A DNA stretch of 64,000 bases from Spirochaetae bacterium HGW-Spirochaetae-3 (GTDB lineage Bacteria; Spirochaetota; Spirochaetia; Treponematales; UBA12059). The stretch is taken from positions 105,707 through 169,706 of the forward strand of contig PGXV01000008.1 of the NCBI GenBank assembly GCA_002839315.1, read 5' to 3'. Each line of letters starts with the position of its first letter. The stretch's first letter is position 1. Positions 17,409 through 25,519 of this stretch are shown here, piece after piece. The notes under the pieces were generated by a model. It was not told the DNA's origin. It did not search any database and saw only the letters and a program-made list of their open reading frames with translations. The translations under genes and the position numbers were made by a program.

Positions 17409-17423
17409 CGTGTCCTCCTTGTC

Positions 17424-18209
17424 CTAGAATGATATGCCGGCGGCGGTGAGGATGTTGCCCAAATAATTAGCTGGATCCGTTCCGCTATCCATAATCGGGA
17501 AAGAGAACTGAGCACTAGTAGGTTCTGCGGCTAATGGATTTGTTAGTAAATCATATAGATATTCGCCCGTAGTACCAGATACAGGATTGACCGCTCCTAT
17601 CATCGCAGCTATCAGCGCGTTCTGAGCAATTTCGCCAGCGTTTATATCAGCGTCGCTGGCATAACCGTCTAGCCCGACCGCTTCCCCAAGATCGCGGTAT
17701 ACACCGTCAGCGCTAACGAGCGCATCGATCATCGCGACGAAAGCAACCTCGTTGATACTTCCGTCGGCGCTCATCACGGAATCAGGCACGAGACTGCGTA
17801 TCGTATCCTCAAGCGCGCTTGCGTCGGGAGTCGTGCCGTTTATCAGATCGGTTACTAGACTACTGACATTGTTTATCAGGTCCCAGGCGGGCGTCGTCTG
17901 CAGCTCGATATTGGCGGCGAGCACCGCGAGCTCCTGATCAGCCGCGCTATCGATCGAGGCACCGATGGCGTTATCTATCTTCGTGAGGGTCTCGGCCTTC
18001 AGCGCGGCGTCGTCGGCGAGGGTATCGTAGAACGAGTCGCTGTCGGACAGCTCGACGAGGGTCGCGGCGTCGGCGTCCGCAATTTCCTTGGCGTCGACGG
18101 CGGCGAGCGACGCGAACATATTGAAGTTGAGCATCGCGTCCAGGGCGTCGCAACCGGTCATCGTAATGGCAATGGCCACGGCCAGGGCGATCATCGTCGT
18201 CCGTCTCAT
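17424..18209 (-). CDS. Helical lipoprotein paired with UPF0164 barrel, first copy
   Basis: A 261-residue predicted lipoprotein: MRRTTMIALAVAIAITMTGC gives a lipobox with Cys20. The mature part is acidic and helical (AKEIADADAATLVELSDSDSFYDTLADD), ending ANYLGNILTAAGISF. No family was recognised. It is first in the four-gene operon lipoprotein, barrel, lipoprotein, barrel. The ATG at 18209 has GAGGAGG 6 nt upstream. The 3' half of the gene has more A/T-ending codons than its neighbours, a possible sign of transfer or relaxed selection. Confidence 0.8.
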   Translation of the reverse strand: MRRTTMIALAVAIAITMTGCDALDAMLNFNMFASLAAVDAKEIADADAATLVELSDSDSFYDTLADDAALKAETLTKIDNAIGASIDSAADQELAVLAANIELQTTPAWDLINNVSSLVTDLINGTTPDASALEDTIRSLVPDSVMSADGSINEVAFVAMIDALVSADGVYRDLGEAVGLDGYASDADINAGEIAQNALIAAMIGAVNPVSGTTGEYLYDLLTNPLAAEPTSAQFSFPIMDSGTDPANYLGNILTAAGISF

Positions 18210-18252
18210 CGATTCCTCCTCGCCGTCTTTAGGGGGACGGTTCTCTAGTATA

Positions 18253-18280
18253 AGTGTAGCACTCGGCTCGAGTAAATCAA
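18253..18280 (-). promoter_or_regulatory. Candidate promoter of the lipoprotein-barrel operon
   Basis: On the minus strand, TTGATT (18275-18280), 16 nt and TACACT (18253-18258) lie about 45 nt upstream of the first start codon. The region is much more AT-rich than the surroundings. An overlapping TATACT at 18247-18252 is an alternative -10. Confidence 0.45.
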
Positions 18281-18315
18281 GAAAATTTCGGTACAATACA
18301 TCTAATATATCAAAT

Positions 18316-19668
18316 TTATGAGATAAACGAAGCGACGAGATCCGGGCTGGATTCTGAAGGCCGCGCGGTTATGGCCGACAGGACGGAGCACGAGCAGGCG
18401 CCCCGGAATCCAGGAGGCGCCTCGAGCAGCCTCAACTTCATATAATCCGCCGAGGTCGCCAGCACGGGGCCGACGGAGCCGTGGTCCTCGACGACTGCGT
18501 CGACGACGCGGCCGACGCGGCGGGACGCGAAGGCGGCGCGGCCGCGCTCGGCGATGGCCTGGACGATAGCGGCCCGTTCGACGGCGACGCGTTCGGGGAC
18601 GCGGGGCTTCATGTCCCATGCGCGGGTACCGGGCCGCGGGCTGTAGGTGAAGGCGTGCACCCAGGCCGGCTCGAGCCGTTCCAGGAGGTCCACGGTGCCG
18701 CGGAAGTCGTCGTCGCCCTCCCCGGGGAAGCCGAGGATGATGTCGGCCCCGATGAACGGGTCGTCCCTGACGGCGCGGACGGCCTCGGCGGCCCGCAGCA
18801 CGGCGTCCCGGCCGTAGCGGCGGCCCATCGCCGCCAGCACGCGGTCTGAGCCGGACTGGATAGACAGGTGCAGGTGGGGCCGTACGCGCGGCAGGGCGAA
18901 GGCGCGGACGAAGGCCTCGTCGACGCGGTCGGGCTCGTACGACGACACGCGGAAGCCCATGCTCGACGTGCCGGCGACGAGGAGCCCGAGGAGCCCGGGC
19001 AGGTCGACGCCGCCGTATCGGTATTGGGACAGGTTGACGCCGGTGAGCACGGCCTCGGGCACGCCGGCCGATTCCAGAGCGGCCGCGCGGCGCAGCGCCT
19101 CGTTGGGCGGCAGGCTGACGGAACGGCCGCGCGCGAGGCAGACCCGGCAATAGGCGCAGCGGTTGTCGCAGCCGTCCTGTATCTTGAGCTGGACGCGCGA
19201 ATGGAAGCGGGCGTCGCCGGCTACGAAGCCGAAAGGATCGGGCTCGCGGCCCATGGCCCGGGCGGCCAGGCGACGGGACTCGTCGAGGAGGTCGAGGCCC
19301 TCGAGCCCGGCGGCGACGAGGCCCGCCGCCATCGCGCGGACGCCGTCCTTGCGGGAGCCGGGCACGACGACGGCGCGCGGCGCCACGGCCGCTACGGCTT
19401 CCGGCTCCAGCTCGGCGTAGCAGCCGGTCACGACGGCGACGGCATCGGGATTGAGCCTGAGCGCCAGGCGCATCTCCCGGCGCGCCTTCTGCTCGGCCTT
19501 GCTCGTGACGGTGCAGGTATTGAAGACGACGACGTCGGCGGGCTCGCCCGAGCCGACGACCAAGGCGCCGGCGGCGGCGAAGGACGCGGCCAACGATTCG
19601 GTCTCGGCCTGGTTGAGCTTGCATCCGAAGGTGCGGAACGATACGCGGAGGGACTGGGGGGACGGCAT
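18316..19668 (-). CDS. mtaB: tRNA threonylcarbamoyladenosine methylthiotransferase
   Basis: A 450-residue methylthiotransferase of the MiaB family, adding a methylthio group to t6A37 of tRNA. The N-terminal UPF0004 domain has FRTFGCKLNQAETE, FNTCTVTSKAE and TGCYAELEPEAV, whose three Cys hold one cluster. The radical SAM domain has QDGCDNRCAYCRVCLARG, a C-x3-C-x2-C motif, and the C-terminal part carries the TRAM-like end. GCKLNQ and the CRV-x-x-ARG sequence favour MtaB over MiaB or RimO. The ATG at 19668 is chosen because the domain begins there; the longer frame would run into the TPR gene. It starts 10 nt after that gene's stop. It sits in the same genome as TsaC (33335-34315), which starts t6A synthesis. 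Confidence 0.92.
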   Translation of the reverse strand: MPSPQSLRVSFRTFGCKLNQAETESLAASFAAAGALVVGSGEPADVVVFNTCTVTSKAEQKARREMRLALRLNPDAVAVVTGCYAELEPEAVAAVAPRAVVVPGSRKDGVRAMAAGLVAAGLEGLDLLDESRRLAARAMGREPDPFGFVAGDARFHSRVQLKIQDGCDNRCAYCRVCLARGRSVSLPPNEALRRAAALESAGVPEAVLTGVNLSQYRYGGVDLPGLLGLLVAGTSSMGFRVSSYEPDRVDEAFVRAFALPRVRPHLHLSIQSGSDRVLAAMGRRYGRDAVLRAAEAVRAVRDDPFIGADIILGFPGEGDDDFRGTVDLLERLEPAWVHAFTYSPRPGTRAWDMKPRVPERVAVERAAIVQAIAERGRAAFASRRVGRVVDAVVEDHGSVGPVLATSADYMKLRLLEAPPGFRGACSCSVLSAITARPSESSPDLVASFIS

Positions 19669-19678
19669 AGGATGCGCT

Positions 19679-20311
19679 CTAGCGCCTCGTCCGCGCGACG
19701 ACGCGCTCCTTGCCCCTGACCGCGTCGACGAGGCCGGGGTTGATGGCGAGCGCCGCGTCGTAAGCCGCGACGGCGTTGGACCAGTCCGACGCCCGCTCGC
19801 GTACATAGCCGAGCCTCGTCCACCAATAGGCGTTGTTCGGTTCGTACTGCAGGGCGGTGCGCATGGCTATATCCGCGTGCTGGAGCCGCTCGAGCCTCAG
19901 GTACGTCTCGCCCGTCATGTAGTAGACGGTACCGATGCGCGCGCCGTCGGGCAGCAGATTGACGTAGTCCTTGAATCGCTCGATCGCCTGCGCGTTCTTG
20001 CCGAGGTAGAAGGCGGCCTCGCCGAGGGCCTCGACTATGCGGGGATCCTTGCGCACGCTCGTATACGCCTTGCTGCCGTACAGCTCCGCGTCGGCGTAGC
20101 GCTCGAGCGAGAGGAGGCTCCATACGAGCACTACGTACGACTCGATATTAGCGGGGTCGGCGGAAATTTCGGCGAGGCAGGTGGTACGGGATTCCTCATA
20201 GCGTCCCTCGCGGTACATCTTGAGGGCGTCGGGCCTGGACTGGGCTCCGGCCACCGCGGCCGAAAGCGCGAAGGCGGCGATAGCGGCGGCGGCGCGGCGA
20301 GGACGGGACAT
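19679..20311 (-). CDS. Secreted tetratricopeptide-repeat protein
   Basis: A protein of about 210 residues with a signal peptide (RAAAAIAAFALSAAVAGAQ) and four to five TPR units: ALKMYREGRYEESRTTC, VVLVWSLLSLERYADAELYGSKAY, ALGEAAFYLGKNAQAIERFKDYV, YMTGETYLRLERLQHADIAMRTAL and LGYVRERASDWSNAVAAYDAAL. TPRs mediate protein contacts; the partner is unknown. The start at 20311 fits the signal peptide, while an in-frame ATG at 20344 would add 11 residues and overlap the bactofilin stop. Neither has a clear Shine-Dalgarno. It lies between bactofilin and mtaB in the same operon. Confidence 0.82.
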   Translation of the reverse strand: MSRPRRAAAAIAAFALSAAVAGAQSRPDALKMYREGRYEESRTTCLAEISADPANIESYVVLVWSLLSLERYADAELYGSKAYTSVRKDPRIVEALGEAAFYLGKNAQAIERFKDYVNLLPDGARIGTVYYMTGETYLRLERLQHADIAMRTALQYEPNNAYWWTRLGYVRERASDWSNAVAAYDAALAINPGLVDAVRGKERVVARTRR

Positions 20312-20327
20312 AGTTACGGCGCGCGCC

Positions 20328-20699
20328 TTAGTTACGGGTCGCATCGGCGGGACCGATCATCGAGCATATGCCGTTAAAGCGGCAGCCCGGTTCCATCGTC
20401 ACCTCGGCCGCCGTGACGTCGCCGTCGACGCGGCAGGTCGCGAACAGCTCGACGCGCCCGGTGGCCGAGATGTCGCCCTTGAGCGTGCCCCTGACGGTCA
20501 CGTTGCGGGCCTTGACGTCGGCCTCGACGACGGCATGCTCGTCGATATGGAGGTCGCTTTCGGTGACGATCGATCCGGACACGCGACCCTTGATCATCAT
20601 GGGCTCCTTGAAGACCATGGCGCCCGAGAATTCCACGTCCGCGGCGAGAATCGTATCGAGGGTATCTTCATCCACTACGCTGAGATGTACATCGGTCAT
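20328..20699 (-). CDS. Bactofilin family cytoskeletal protein
   Basis: A 123-residue bactofilin (DUF583). The core is a right-handed beta-helix made of short repeats such as GRVSGSIVTESDLHIDEHAVVEADV, ARNVTVRGTLKGDISATGRVELFATCRVDGDV and AAEVTMEPGCRFNG. Bactofilins polymerise without nucleotide and organise cell-wall or envelope proteins, in some spirochaetes affecting helical shape. It begins 57 nt after rsmA's stop. On the minus strand TATCAT ends 8 nt before its ATG, so it may also be transcribed separately as a nearly leaderless message. Confidence 0.92.
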   Translation of the reverse strand: MTDVHLSVVDEDTLDTILAADVEFSGAMVFKEPMMIKGRVSGSIVTESDLHIDEHAVVEADVKARNVTVRGTLKGDISATGRVELFATCRVDGDVTAAEVTMEPGCRFNGICSMIGPADATRN

Positions 20700-20707
20700 A
20701 GGGATCG

Positions 20708-20713
20708 ATGATA
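20708..20713 (-). promoter_or_regulatory. Possible -10 element before the bactofilin gene
   Basis: On the minus strand TATCAT ends 8 nt before the ATG at 20699. This is similar to, but 2 nt longer than, the 6-nt geometry seen elsewhere. The -35 is not clear. Confidence 0.35.
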
Positions 20714-20756
20714 CGGGAAAGAGCGGCGCCTGGCAAGACTCGTTCGCCCGGCGCGA

Positions 20757-21647
20757 TCAGGCGGACGCGGGTTTCCTTATCGCGATGAACAGCGCCGAGA
20801 ACAGCTCGGGGCTCAGGGTCTCGGCGCGGGCGTCGGGAGAGACGCCGACGGCCTCGCAAGCCTCCGAGAGCGTCGCTTCGGTGAAGCCCGCGGCCTTGAG
20901 GTTGTTGCGCAGCGTCTTGCGCCTGGAACTGAAGCAGGCCCGAGTGAAGCCGGTAAAGACCTTCTCGCCGGAGAACGGCACGGCGTCCTCGCGGGCCTCC
21001 ATGACGACGACGGCCGAACCGACGCGCGGCTGTGGCCAGAACGAGCCGGGGGCCAGGTCGAAGACCGAGCGGACCCGGTACATGGACTGGCACAGCACGG
21101 AGAACGCCGAATAATTCTTACTGGAAGGATGGGCGCACATGCGCTGGGCGGCTTCCTTCTGGACGGTGAAGACCATGCGGGAAGGCCTGACGCCGCCTTC
21201 GATCAGGGCCGCGATGATGGCGCCCGCGACGTTATACGGCAGGTTGCCGAACGCGAGATCCGGGGCGCCGGACGCTTCGAGCGCCGTCTTCCAGGTCTTG
21301 AGGAAGTCCCCTTCGTACAACTCGAATCCGGGCACGGCTCCGTAAGACTCGCGGATGAATTCCGCGAAGCCCTTGTCTATCTCGAACGCGGTCAGCTCGA
21401 GGCCGAGCAGCAGGGCCTCACGGGTCATCGAGCCGGTGCCGGGCCCTATCTCCCAGGCGCGCCGGCCGGGGACGGCCTCGAAGAGGGCGGCGATGCGGCG
21501 CCTGGCGTGGCCCGATACGAGGAAATTCTGGCCGTACTTCTTGCGCATCCCGAGCCCGAGGCCCTCGAGCAGGGAGGACAGGTCCGAGGGGGAGTCGTAA
21601 TTGACCGGCTGGGGAACGGCGCCGGGATTCGGCGTGGTAGGCGACAT
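20757..21647 (-). CDS. rsmA: 16S rRNA dimethyladenosine transferase
   Basis: A 296-residue KsgA/RsmA methyltransferase that dimethylates two adjacent adenines in the 3' hairpin of 16S rRNA during 30S assembly. It has KKYGQNFLVSGHARRRI, the SAM motif WEIGPGTGSMT, FEIDKGF and the catalytic FGNLPYNVAG (N-L-P-Y), and a C-terminal helical domain with SRRKTLRNNLK. The N-terminal NYDSPSDLSSLLEGLGLGM matches the treponemal-type extension, which supports the ATG at 21647; an internal ATG at 21548 is possible but would cut it off. TATGCT ends 7 nt upstream of 21647. The 5' 230 nt overlap the annotated comEC frame. Confidence 0.94.
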   Translation of the reverse strand: MSPTTPNPGAVPQPVNYDSPSDLSSLLEGLGLGMRKKYGQNFLVSGHARRRIAALFEAVPGRRAWEIGPGTGSMTREALLLGLELTAFEIDKGFAEFIRESYGAVPGFELYEGDFLKTWKTALEASGAPDLAFGNLPYNVAGAIIAALIEGGVRPSRMVFTVQKEAAQRMCAHPSSKNYSAFSVLCQSMYRVRSVFDLAPGSFWPQPRVGSAVVVMEAREDAVPFSGEKVFTGFTRACFSSRRKTLRNNLKAAGFTEATLSEACEAVGVSPDARAETLSPELFSALFIAIRKPASA

Positions 21648-23166
21648 AGGGCCAAGCATACACGAAGGCGGCCGCGAGGGCAACGACGGCGGCGAGGAGA
21701 GATCGCGCGGGCGGATCGGCGGCGGCCAGCGATGGGAGTCCGGCCGCGAGCCCCATGAGCGAGCGTAGCGCCCGATACGGAAGCCCGCACGCGAACGCGA
21801 CGACCGGGGCCGCGGCGGGAACCAGCGCGACGAGAGCGGCGCCTATGAGCCCCGACCACATCAACGCGGCGACGAGCGCCCCGGCCGCGGCGCTTGACAG
21901 CGGCGAGAACGGGTTGAGAACGCCGAACGTAGCGACCGACAGCGGGGCCGTAGCCGACAGCGCGGCGAAACCCGCCGACAGCGCCCCGGACGCGGGCGGC
22001 GGCGCCCAGCGCCTGAGTCCGAGCTCGAAGCCGGGACCGAGCGCGGCGAGCCCCGCGACGGCGAGGTACGACAGCCTGAACGACAGCGCGTACGCGCTTT
22101 CCGGGCTCAGCGCGACGGCGATGACGAACGCCAGGGCGAGCGTGGCGAGCCGCGACTGGGGTCGGTCGACCGAGGCCGCGGCGCTCGATAGCCAGAACAT
22201 CGTCACGGCTCGGGCGACCGAGGGTGACGGACCGACCACGTACAGGTAGACGGCGGCGAGCGCGCACGCAACGGCCCGCGCCCGGAACGGGCCGAGCGCG
22301 AAGCCGAGCGACACGGAGACGAAGGCGGCCAGTATACCGACGTGCTGGCCCGACAGCGCGAGTATATGGGCGCAGCCGGCCCGCCGGAAGTCGTCGGCGA
22401 GAGCGTCGTCCAGGTCGTCCCGCACCCCGACGACGAGGGCCTCGAGCAGCGGACCGGCGTCGCCTCCGGCCTCGGCCAGGGCCGCGAGCATACCGCGGCG
22501 GACGCGCGCCCGGAGCCCCTCGAGCCGCGGCGCCGGCCCCAGCGCGACGACGGCGGCAGCGTCCACGAACGCGGAGCGCGACGCGAGCGCGTCCGTCCAG
22601 GCCCCGAACCCGACGCGCGGGTCCTTAATGCCGCGAGCCACCTCCACGGCTACGGATTGCCCCCTGACGGGCCGCCCGCGTCCGGTATCGGCGCGCTTGG
22701 CGGCGCGCGCGTAGACGGAAAGGCGACCGGAGGCGGTAGCGCGCGCGCCGTCCGGGCCGACGGCCGCCGTCAGCTCGAGCTCCCACGCGGTCATGCCGCT
22801 CGCGGTCAGCCGAGGATCCGCCGCGACGCGCCCTTCGTAGGCGACGGGGCGAAGCCCGGACGACGCGGCGAAGCCCGGACAGAAGCGCATCGATACCGCC
22901 TCCGAGCGGCCGTGAGACACGGCGCCGAAGCCCAGGCCGACCGCTCCCGCGGCCGCGAGGAGGGCGGCGCGAAGGCGCCGCGCGCGGGACAGGCGCATCG
23001 TCGACCTACAATATTCAAAAAGGAGAAGCGCTACGGCGAAGAGCCCCGCCGACGCGCACGAGGCCAGCGCCCGCGAGAGCGGACCGGGAGGAAGGTATAC
23101 GGCGACGGCCATGCCGGCGGCTAACGGCGCGACGGGCGCGGCCGAGAGAGGAGACGACGACTTCAC
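21418..23166 (-). CDS. comEC: ComEC/Rec2 competence membrane domain, no metallo-beta-lactamase domain
   Basis: A 582-codon frame encoding an integral membrane protein. An N-terminal hydrophobic stretch and a DUF4131-like soluble part (to about residue 200) precede the competence domain. The competence domain has GVRDDLDDALADDFRRAGCAHILALSGQHVGILAAF and then many helices including the LSFRLSYLAVAGLAALGP block. ComEC forms the inner-membrane channel for transforming DNA. The C-terminal beta-lactamase-like nuclease domain found in many homologues is absent. The last helix ends near VYAWPYVAYHAES; the final ~75 residues are Arg/Pro-rich and overlap rsmA out of frame. The start is GTG at 23166, with ATG 23112 as an alternative. 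Confidence 0.85.
   Translation of the reverse strand: MKSSSPLSAAPVAPLAAGMAVAVYLPPGPLSRALASCASAGLFAVALLLFEYCRSTMRLSRARRLRAALLAAAGAVGLGFGAVSHGRSEAVSMRFCPGFAASSGLRPVAYEGRVAADPRLTASGMTAWELELTAAVGPDGARATASGRLSVYARAAKRADTGRGRPVRGQSVAVEVARGIKDPRVGFGAWTDALASRSAFVDAAAVVALGPAPRLEGLRARVRRGMLAALAEAGGDAGPLLEALVVGVRDDLDDALADDFRRAGCAHILALSGQHVGILAAFVSVSLGFALGPFRARAVACALAAVYLYVVGPSPSVARAVTMFWLSSAAASVDRPQSRLATLALAFVIAVALSPESAYALSFRLSYLAVAGLAALGPGFELGLRRWAPPPASGALSAGFAALSATAPLSVATFGVLNPFSPLSSAAAGALVAALMWSGLIGAALVALVPAAAPVVAFACGLPYRALRSLMGLAAGLPSLAAADPPARSLLAAVVALAAAFVYAWPYVAYHAESRRRSPAGQLRLPLGPVLPARGPRARDAQEVRPEFPRIGPRQAPHRRPLRGRPRPARLGDRARHRLDDP
21655..21660 (-). promoter_or_regulatory. Possible -10 element before rsmA
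   Basis: On the minus strand TATGCT ends 7 nt before the rsmA ATG at 21647, inside the comEC frame. No clear -35 is present. Confidence 0.3.
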
Positions 23167-23219
23167 GAGCGGCGGACGCGCGCGGCAGCACCGGCGCTTT
23201 CAGGGGAACGATCCGACGG

Positions 23220-24407
23220 CTACCAGCGCAGCTTCTGGAGCGCGTCCCTGGCGGCCTTCTTCACCGATTCCGGGTACTGGAGGTAGCCGATGTACAGGAG
23301 GTAGTCGAAGGCGCTCTTGTCGCCGAGGCGTCCGAGGTTGGTGACGACGGCGAGCGCTATCTGCTCGTCGAAGGACTTGCCCTGCTCCGTCTCGGTGTTG
23401 ATAAGCTGGAGGTACAGCGCGAGCGCCTGGGCGGCGTCGGACGTGCCCATCGCGCCGAGCAGCGCTATGGATTCCAGGAAATTCGACTTGGAAACCTGGC
23501 CGCGGTTGAACTGCATCTGGTAATCGTAGAAATGCTTGATGGCGAGCGGCGACGCCTTCTGCCATTCCCTCGCCGTCAGTTCCCTCGCGGCGGAGGTACG
23601 GAGCGACAGTATGTACGAGAGGTCGCCGGAAGACGAGCCCTGGTACGATACGCCGACGGACAGAGCCGCCTCGGCCAGCTCCGCGCGCTTATCCGGCGAC
23701 AGCGCGTCGCCCCTGAGGCCGGCCTCCAGCGCGGCCGCCTTCTCCGCGGGGGCGTTTGACCGTATCACCTCGGCGAGGAAGGCCGCGTAGTCGCCGGACA
23801 GGGCCGCCATCGCGACGCTCGCGCGGTCGGTGATCGCCTTGTTGACCGACGCGGTATACGCGGAGAACAGGTACGGGAACGACGACGCGTCGCCCAGGCG
23901 ACCTATCGCGTAGATAGCGGAGTCGAGCACCGCGAGGTCTATCCGGACGCCCGACTTGAACAGCGACACCTGCGTATCGAGGAAGGCGTTGAGCTCCTTG
24001 AGTATGTCCTTGTTGCCTCCGGCGACCTCGGCGAGCGTCTGGAGCAGGGGAACGCGGACGAGGTTGTCCTTGTAGACGCCGAATAGCTTCCAGAGGTTCT
24101 CGGACGCCGGCGCGTACTTGTACTTACGTACCATGTTGACCGACAGCACCGATATATCCCGTAGCAGGGCGTCCGTCGACAGAAGCACCGCGTTGCCGAG
24201 CACGAACTGTATCGCGGTATCGTATAACGGGCCCATGTCGACGCCGTCGTATGCCGAAGCCTCCTTGAGCAACTCGAGCTTGGTGCCGAGGCTGGAACGG
24301 ACGAAATTGCGCCGGTACGTATCTATGAGCTCGGACGATTCCTGAGCCGACGCCATCGAGAGACCTAAAGCCAGGATGGCCGCGGCGATCGTGCTGATTC
24401 TTCTCAT
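23220..24407 (-). CDS. Secreted helical-repeat (HEAT-like) protein, unknown function
   Basis: A 395-residue protein with a signal peptide (ISTIAAAILALGLSMASAQ). The mature part is a series of helix pairs resembling HEAT repeats, for example LAVLDSAIYAIGRLGDASSFPYLFSAY and IALAVVTNLGRLGDKSAFDYLLYIGYLQYPESVKKAARDALQKLRW. It would act as a periplasmic binding or scaffold protein; no specific role can be given. The ATG at 24407 is chosen over a GTG at 24413, because GAGG lies 5 nt upstream of the former. It lies between the PilZ gene (33 nt upstream) and comEC (53 nt downstream), all on the minus strand. Confidence 0.82.
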   Translation of the reverse strand: MRRISTIAAAILALGLSMASAQESSELIDTYRRNFVRSSLGTKLELLKEASAYDGVDMGPLYDTAIQFVLGNAVLLSTDALLRDISVLSVNMVRKYKYAPASENLWKLFGVYKDNLVRVPLLQTLAEVAGGNKDILKELNAFLDTQVSLFKSGVRIDLAVLDSAIYAIGRLGDASSFPYLFSAYTASVNKAITDRASVAMAALSGDYAAFLAEVIRSNAPAEKAAALEAGLRGDALSPDKRAELAEAALSVGVSYQGSSSGDLSYILSLRTSAARELTAREWQKASPLAIKHFYDYQMQFNRGQVSKSNFLESIALLGAMGTSDAAQALALYLQLINTETEQGKSFDEQIALAVVTNLGRLGDKSAFDYLLYIGYLQYPESVKKAARDALQKLRW

Positions 24408-24440
24408 CGTCACCTCTATCGTTCGAGTCTTGTAGCGAAT

Positions 24441-25484
24441 TTATCCCGAAAAGGGCCGCTCGTCCAGCTCGGGGACGGAAATACCGCCGTCGCCGGGGCC
24501 GACGTTGTATACGTGCGAGCGTATCATGTTGCGCATGCGGGGACTAGGCAACATGGCCTCGACGTGCAGAAGCGACTGTTTCTTCTCGACGTCGTATTCT
24601 ATGCCCTTGACGGTACCGCTTATGACGATCTGGTCGTCGCCTATGTAGAACTGCGCCTTGACGAGCAGCCCTGTCTTGCCGCGGCCGCCTATCAGCACCG
24701 ATACGCCGTCCTCGGACAGGTCCTCTACGATGCATTTAAGGCCTGGAACGCGCTCGGGCTTCTCGTAGGCGCCTTCCAGGCGCTTGAGGAGGTAGAGATA
24801 CGCCGGCATCCTGGATCGGACGCGAAGCGACTTGCGCTTCTGGGTCCGCAGCAGCGACTCGGAATGACCGAGCTGCAATACCGGGATATCGCGTATGCGC
24901 AGGTCCTCGAGCACGTAGGTGTCGAAGATGTAGCCCGCGTCCTCCTGCCTCCAGAAATATACCGATACCTTGGAGCCCTTCCATTGGAAGCCCGAGGGGA
25001 TCCGCCCGCCGACGGGATACGATATGACGAGATAACGCTCGTTCGAATCGATGACCGTGGACGAATAGACGCCCACGCCCTCGACGAGCACCCGAACGCG
25101 CTGGTTAGGCCTGATGAAACGGGAACTGGCGATACCCGACTTGTACTTGGGCTGCTCGAACTCGAGGCGCTTGCGGAACGCGTACAGCTTCTCCATGAAG
25201 TGCAGCGTCGAACGGTCCCGCTCCTTGCCCTCGGCGCGGAATTTCTTGTCGAACGCCTTGATGCACGAGTCGAGCTCGCGTATCGACCACAGGGTAGCGG
25301 TAGGGTCGGTCACGCCGGCTATCCTGGACATCTCGAGTATCGCCCTGGCCTCCTGGAAGGCGAAGCCGACCTCCTTGCCGCGGGCGTAGTACTCGAGGGG
25401 AGAGAATCGCCTGTCGCCCCGCAAGAGCAGGGTAAGCGTCACGAAGAGGAGTACTACGACTAGAATAAGGAGTAAATTCACCAT
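24441..25484 (-). CDS. PilZ domain protein with YcgR-like N-terminal half
   Basis: A 347-residue protein. One N-terminal transmembrane helix (VNLLLILVVVLLFVTLTLLLRG) is followed by a helical region. A YcgR-like beta domain lies near 135-225 (NQRVRVLVEGVGVYSSTVIDSNERYLVISYPVGGRIPSG). A PilZ domain follows, with RKSLRVRSR and the D-x-S-x-x-G motif DLSEDG near residues 223-275. Together these bind cyclic di-GMP in YcgR-type flagellar brakes. A membrane anchor suggests action at the inner membrane near the motor. GGAG lies 9-10 nt before the ATG. A GGDEF protein that could supply the ligand is encoded at 29115-30284. Confidence 0.88.
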   Translation of the reverse strand: MVNLLLILVVVLLFVTLTLLLRGDRRFSPLEYYARGKEVGFAFQEARAILEMSRIAGVTDPTATLWSIRELDSCIKAFDKKFRAEGKERDRSTLHFMEKLYAFRKRLEFEQPKYKSGIASSRFIRPNQRVRVLVEGVGVYSSTVIDSNERYLVISYPVGGRIPSGFQWKGSKVSVYFWRQEDAGYIFDTYVLEDLRIRDIPVLQLGHSESLLRTQKRKSLRVRSRMPAYLYLLKRLEGAYEKPERVPGLKCIVEDLSEDGVSVLIGGRGKTGLLVKAQFYIGDDQIVISGTVKGIEYDVEKKQSLLHVEAMLPSPRMRNMIRSHVYNVGPGDGGISVPELDERPFSG

Positions 25485-25507
25485 GGCGACGCTCCGTCAG
25501 AACAGTA

Positions 25508-25513
25508 TATACT
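25508..25513 (+). promoter_or_regulatory. -10 element of the CPBP protease gene, 6 nt before ATG
   Basis: TATACT within the palindrome AGTATATACT, ending 6 nt before the ATG at 25520. On the other strand the same palindrome could serve the divergent PilZ gene. No clear -35. Confidence 0.45.
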
Positions 25514-25519
25514 GGCGCG

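Noticed and set aside
24513-25463. Long plus-strand open frame opposite the PilZ gene
   Set aside because: Antisense to a clearly recognisable PilZ/YcgR protein; no protein family features.
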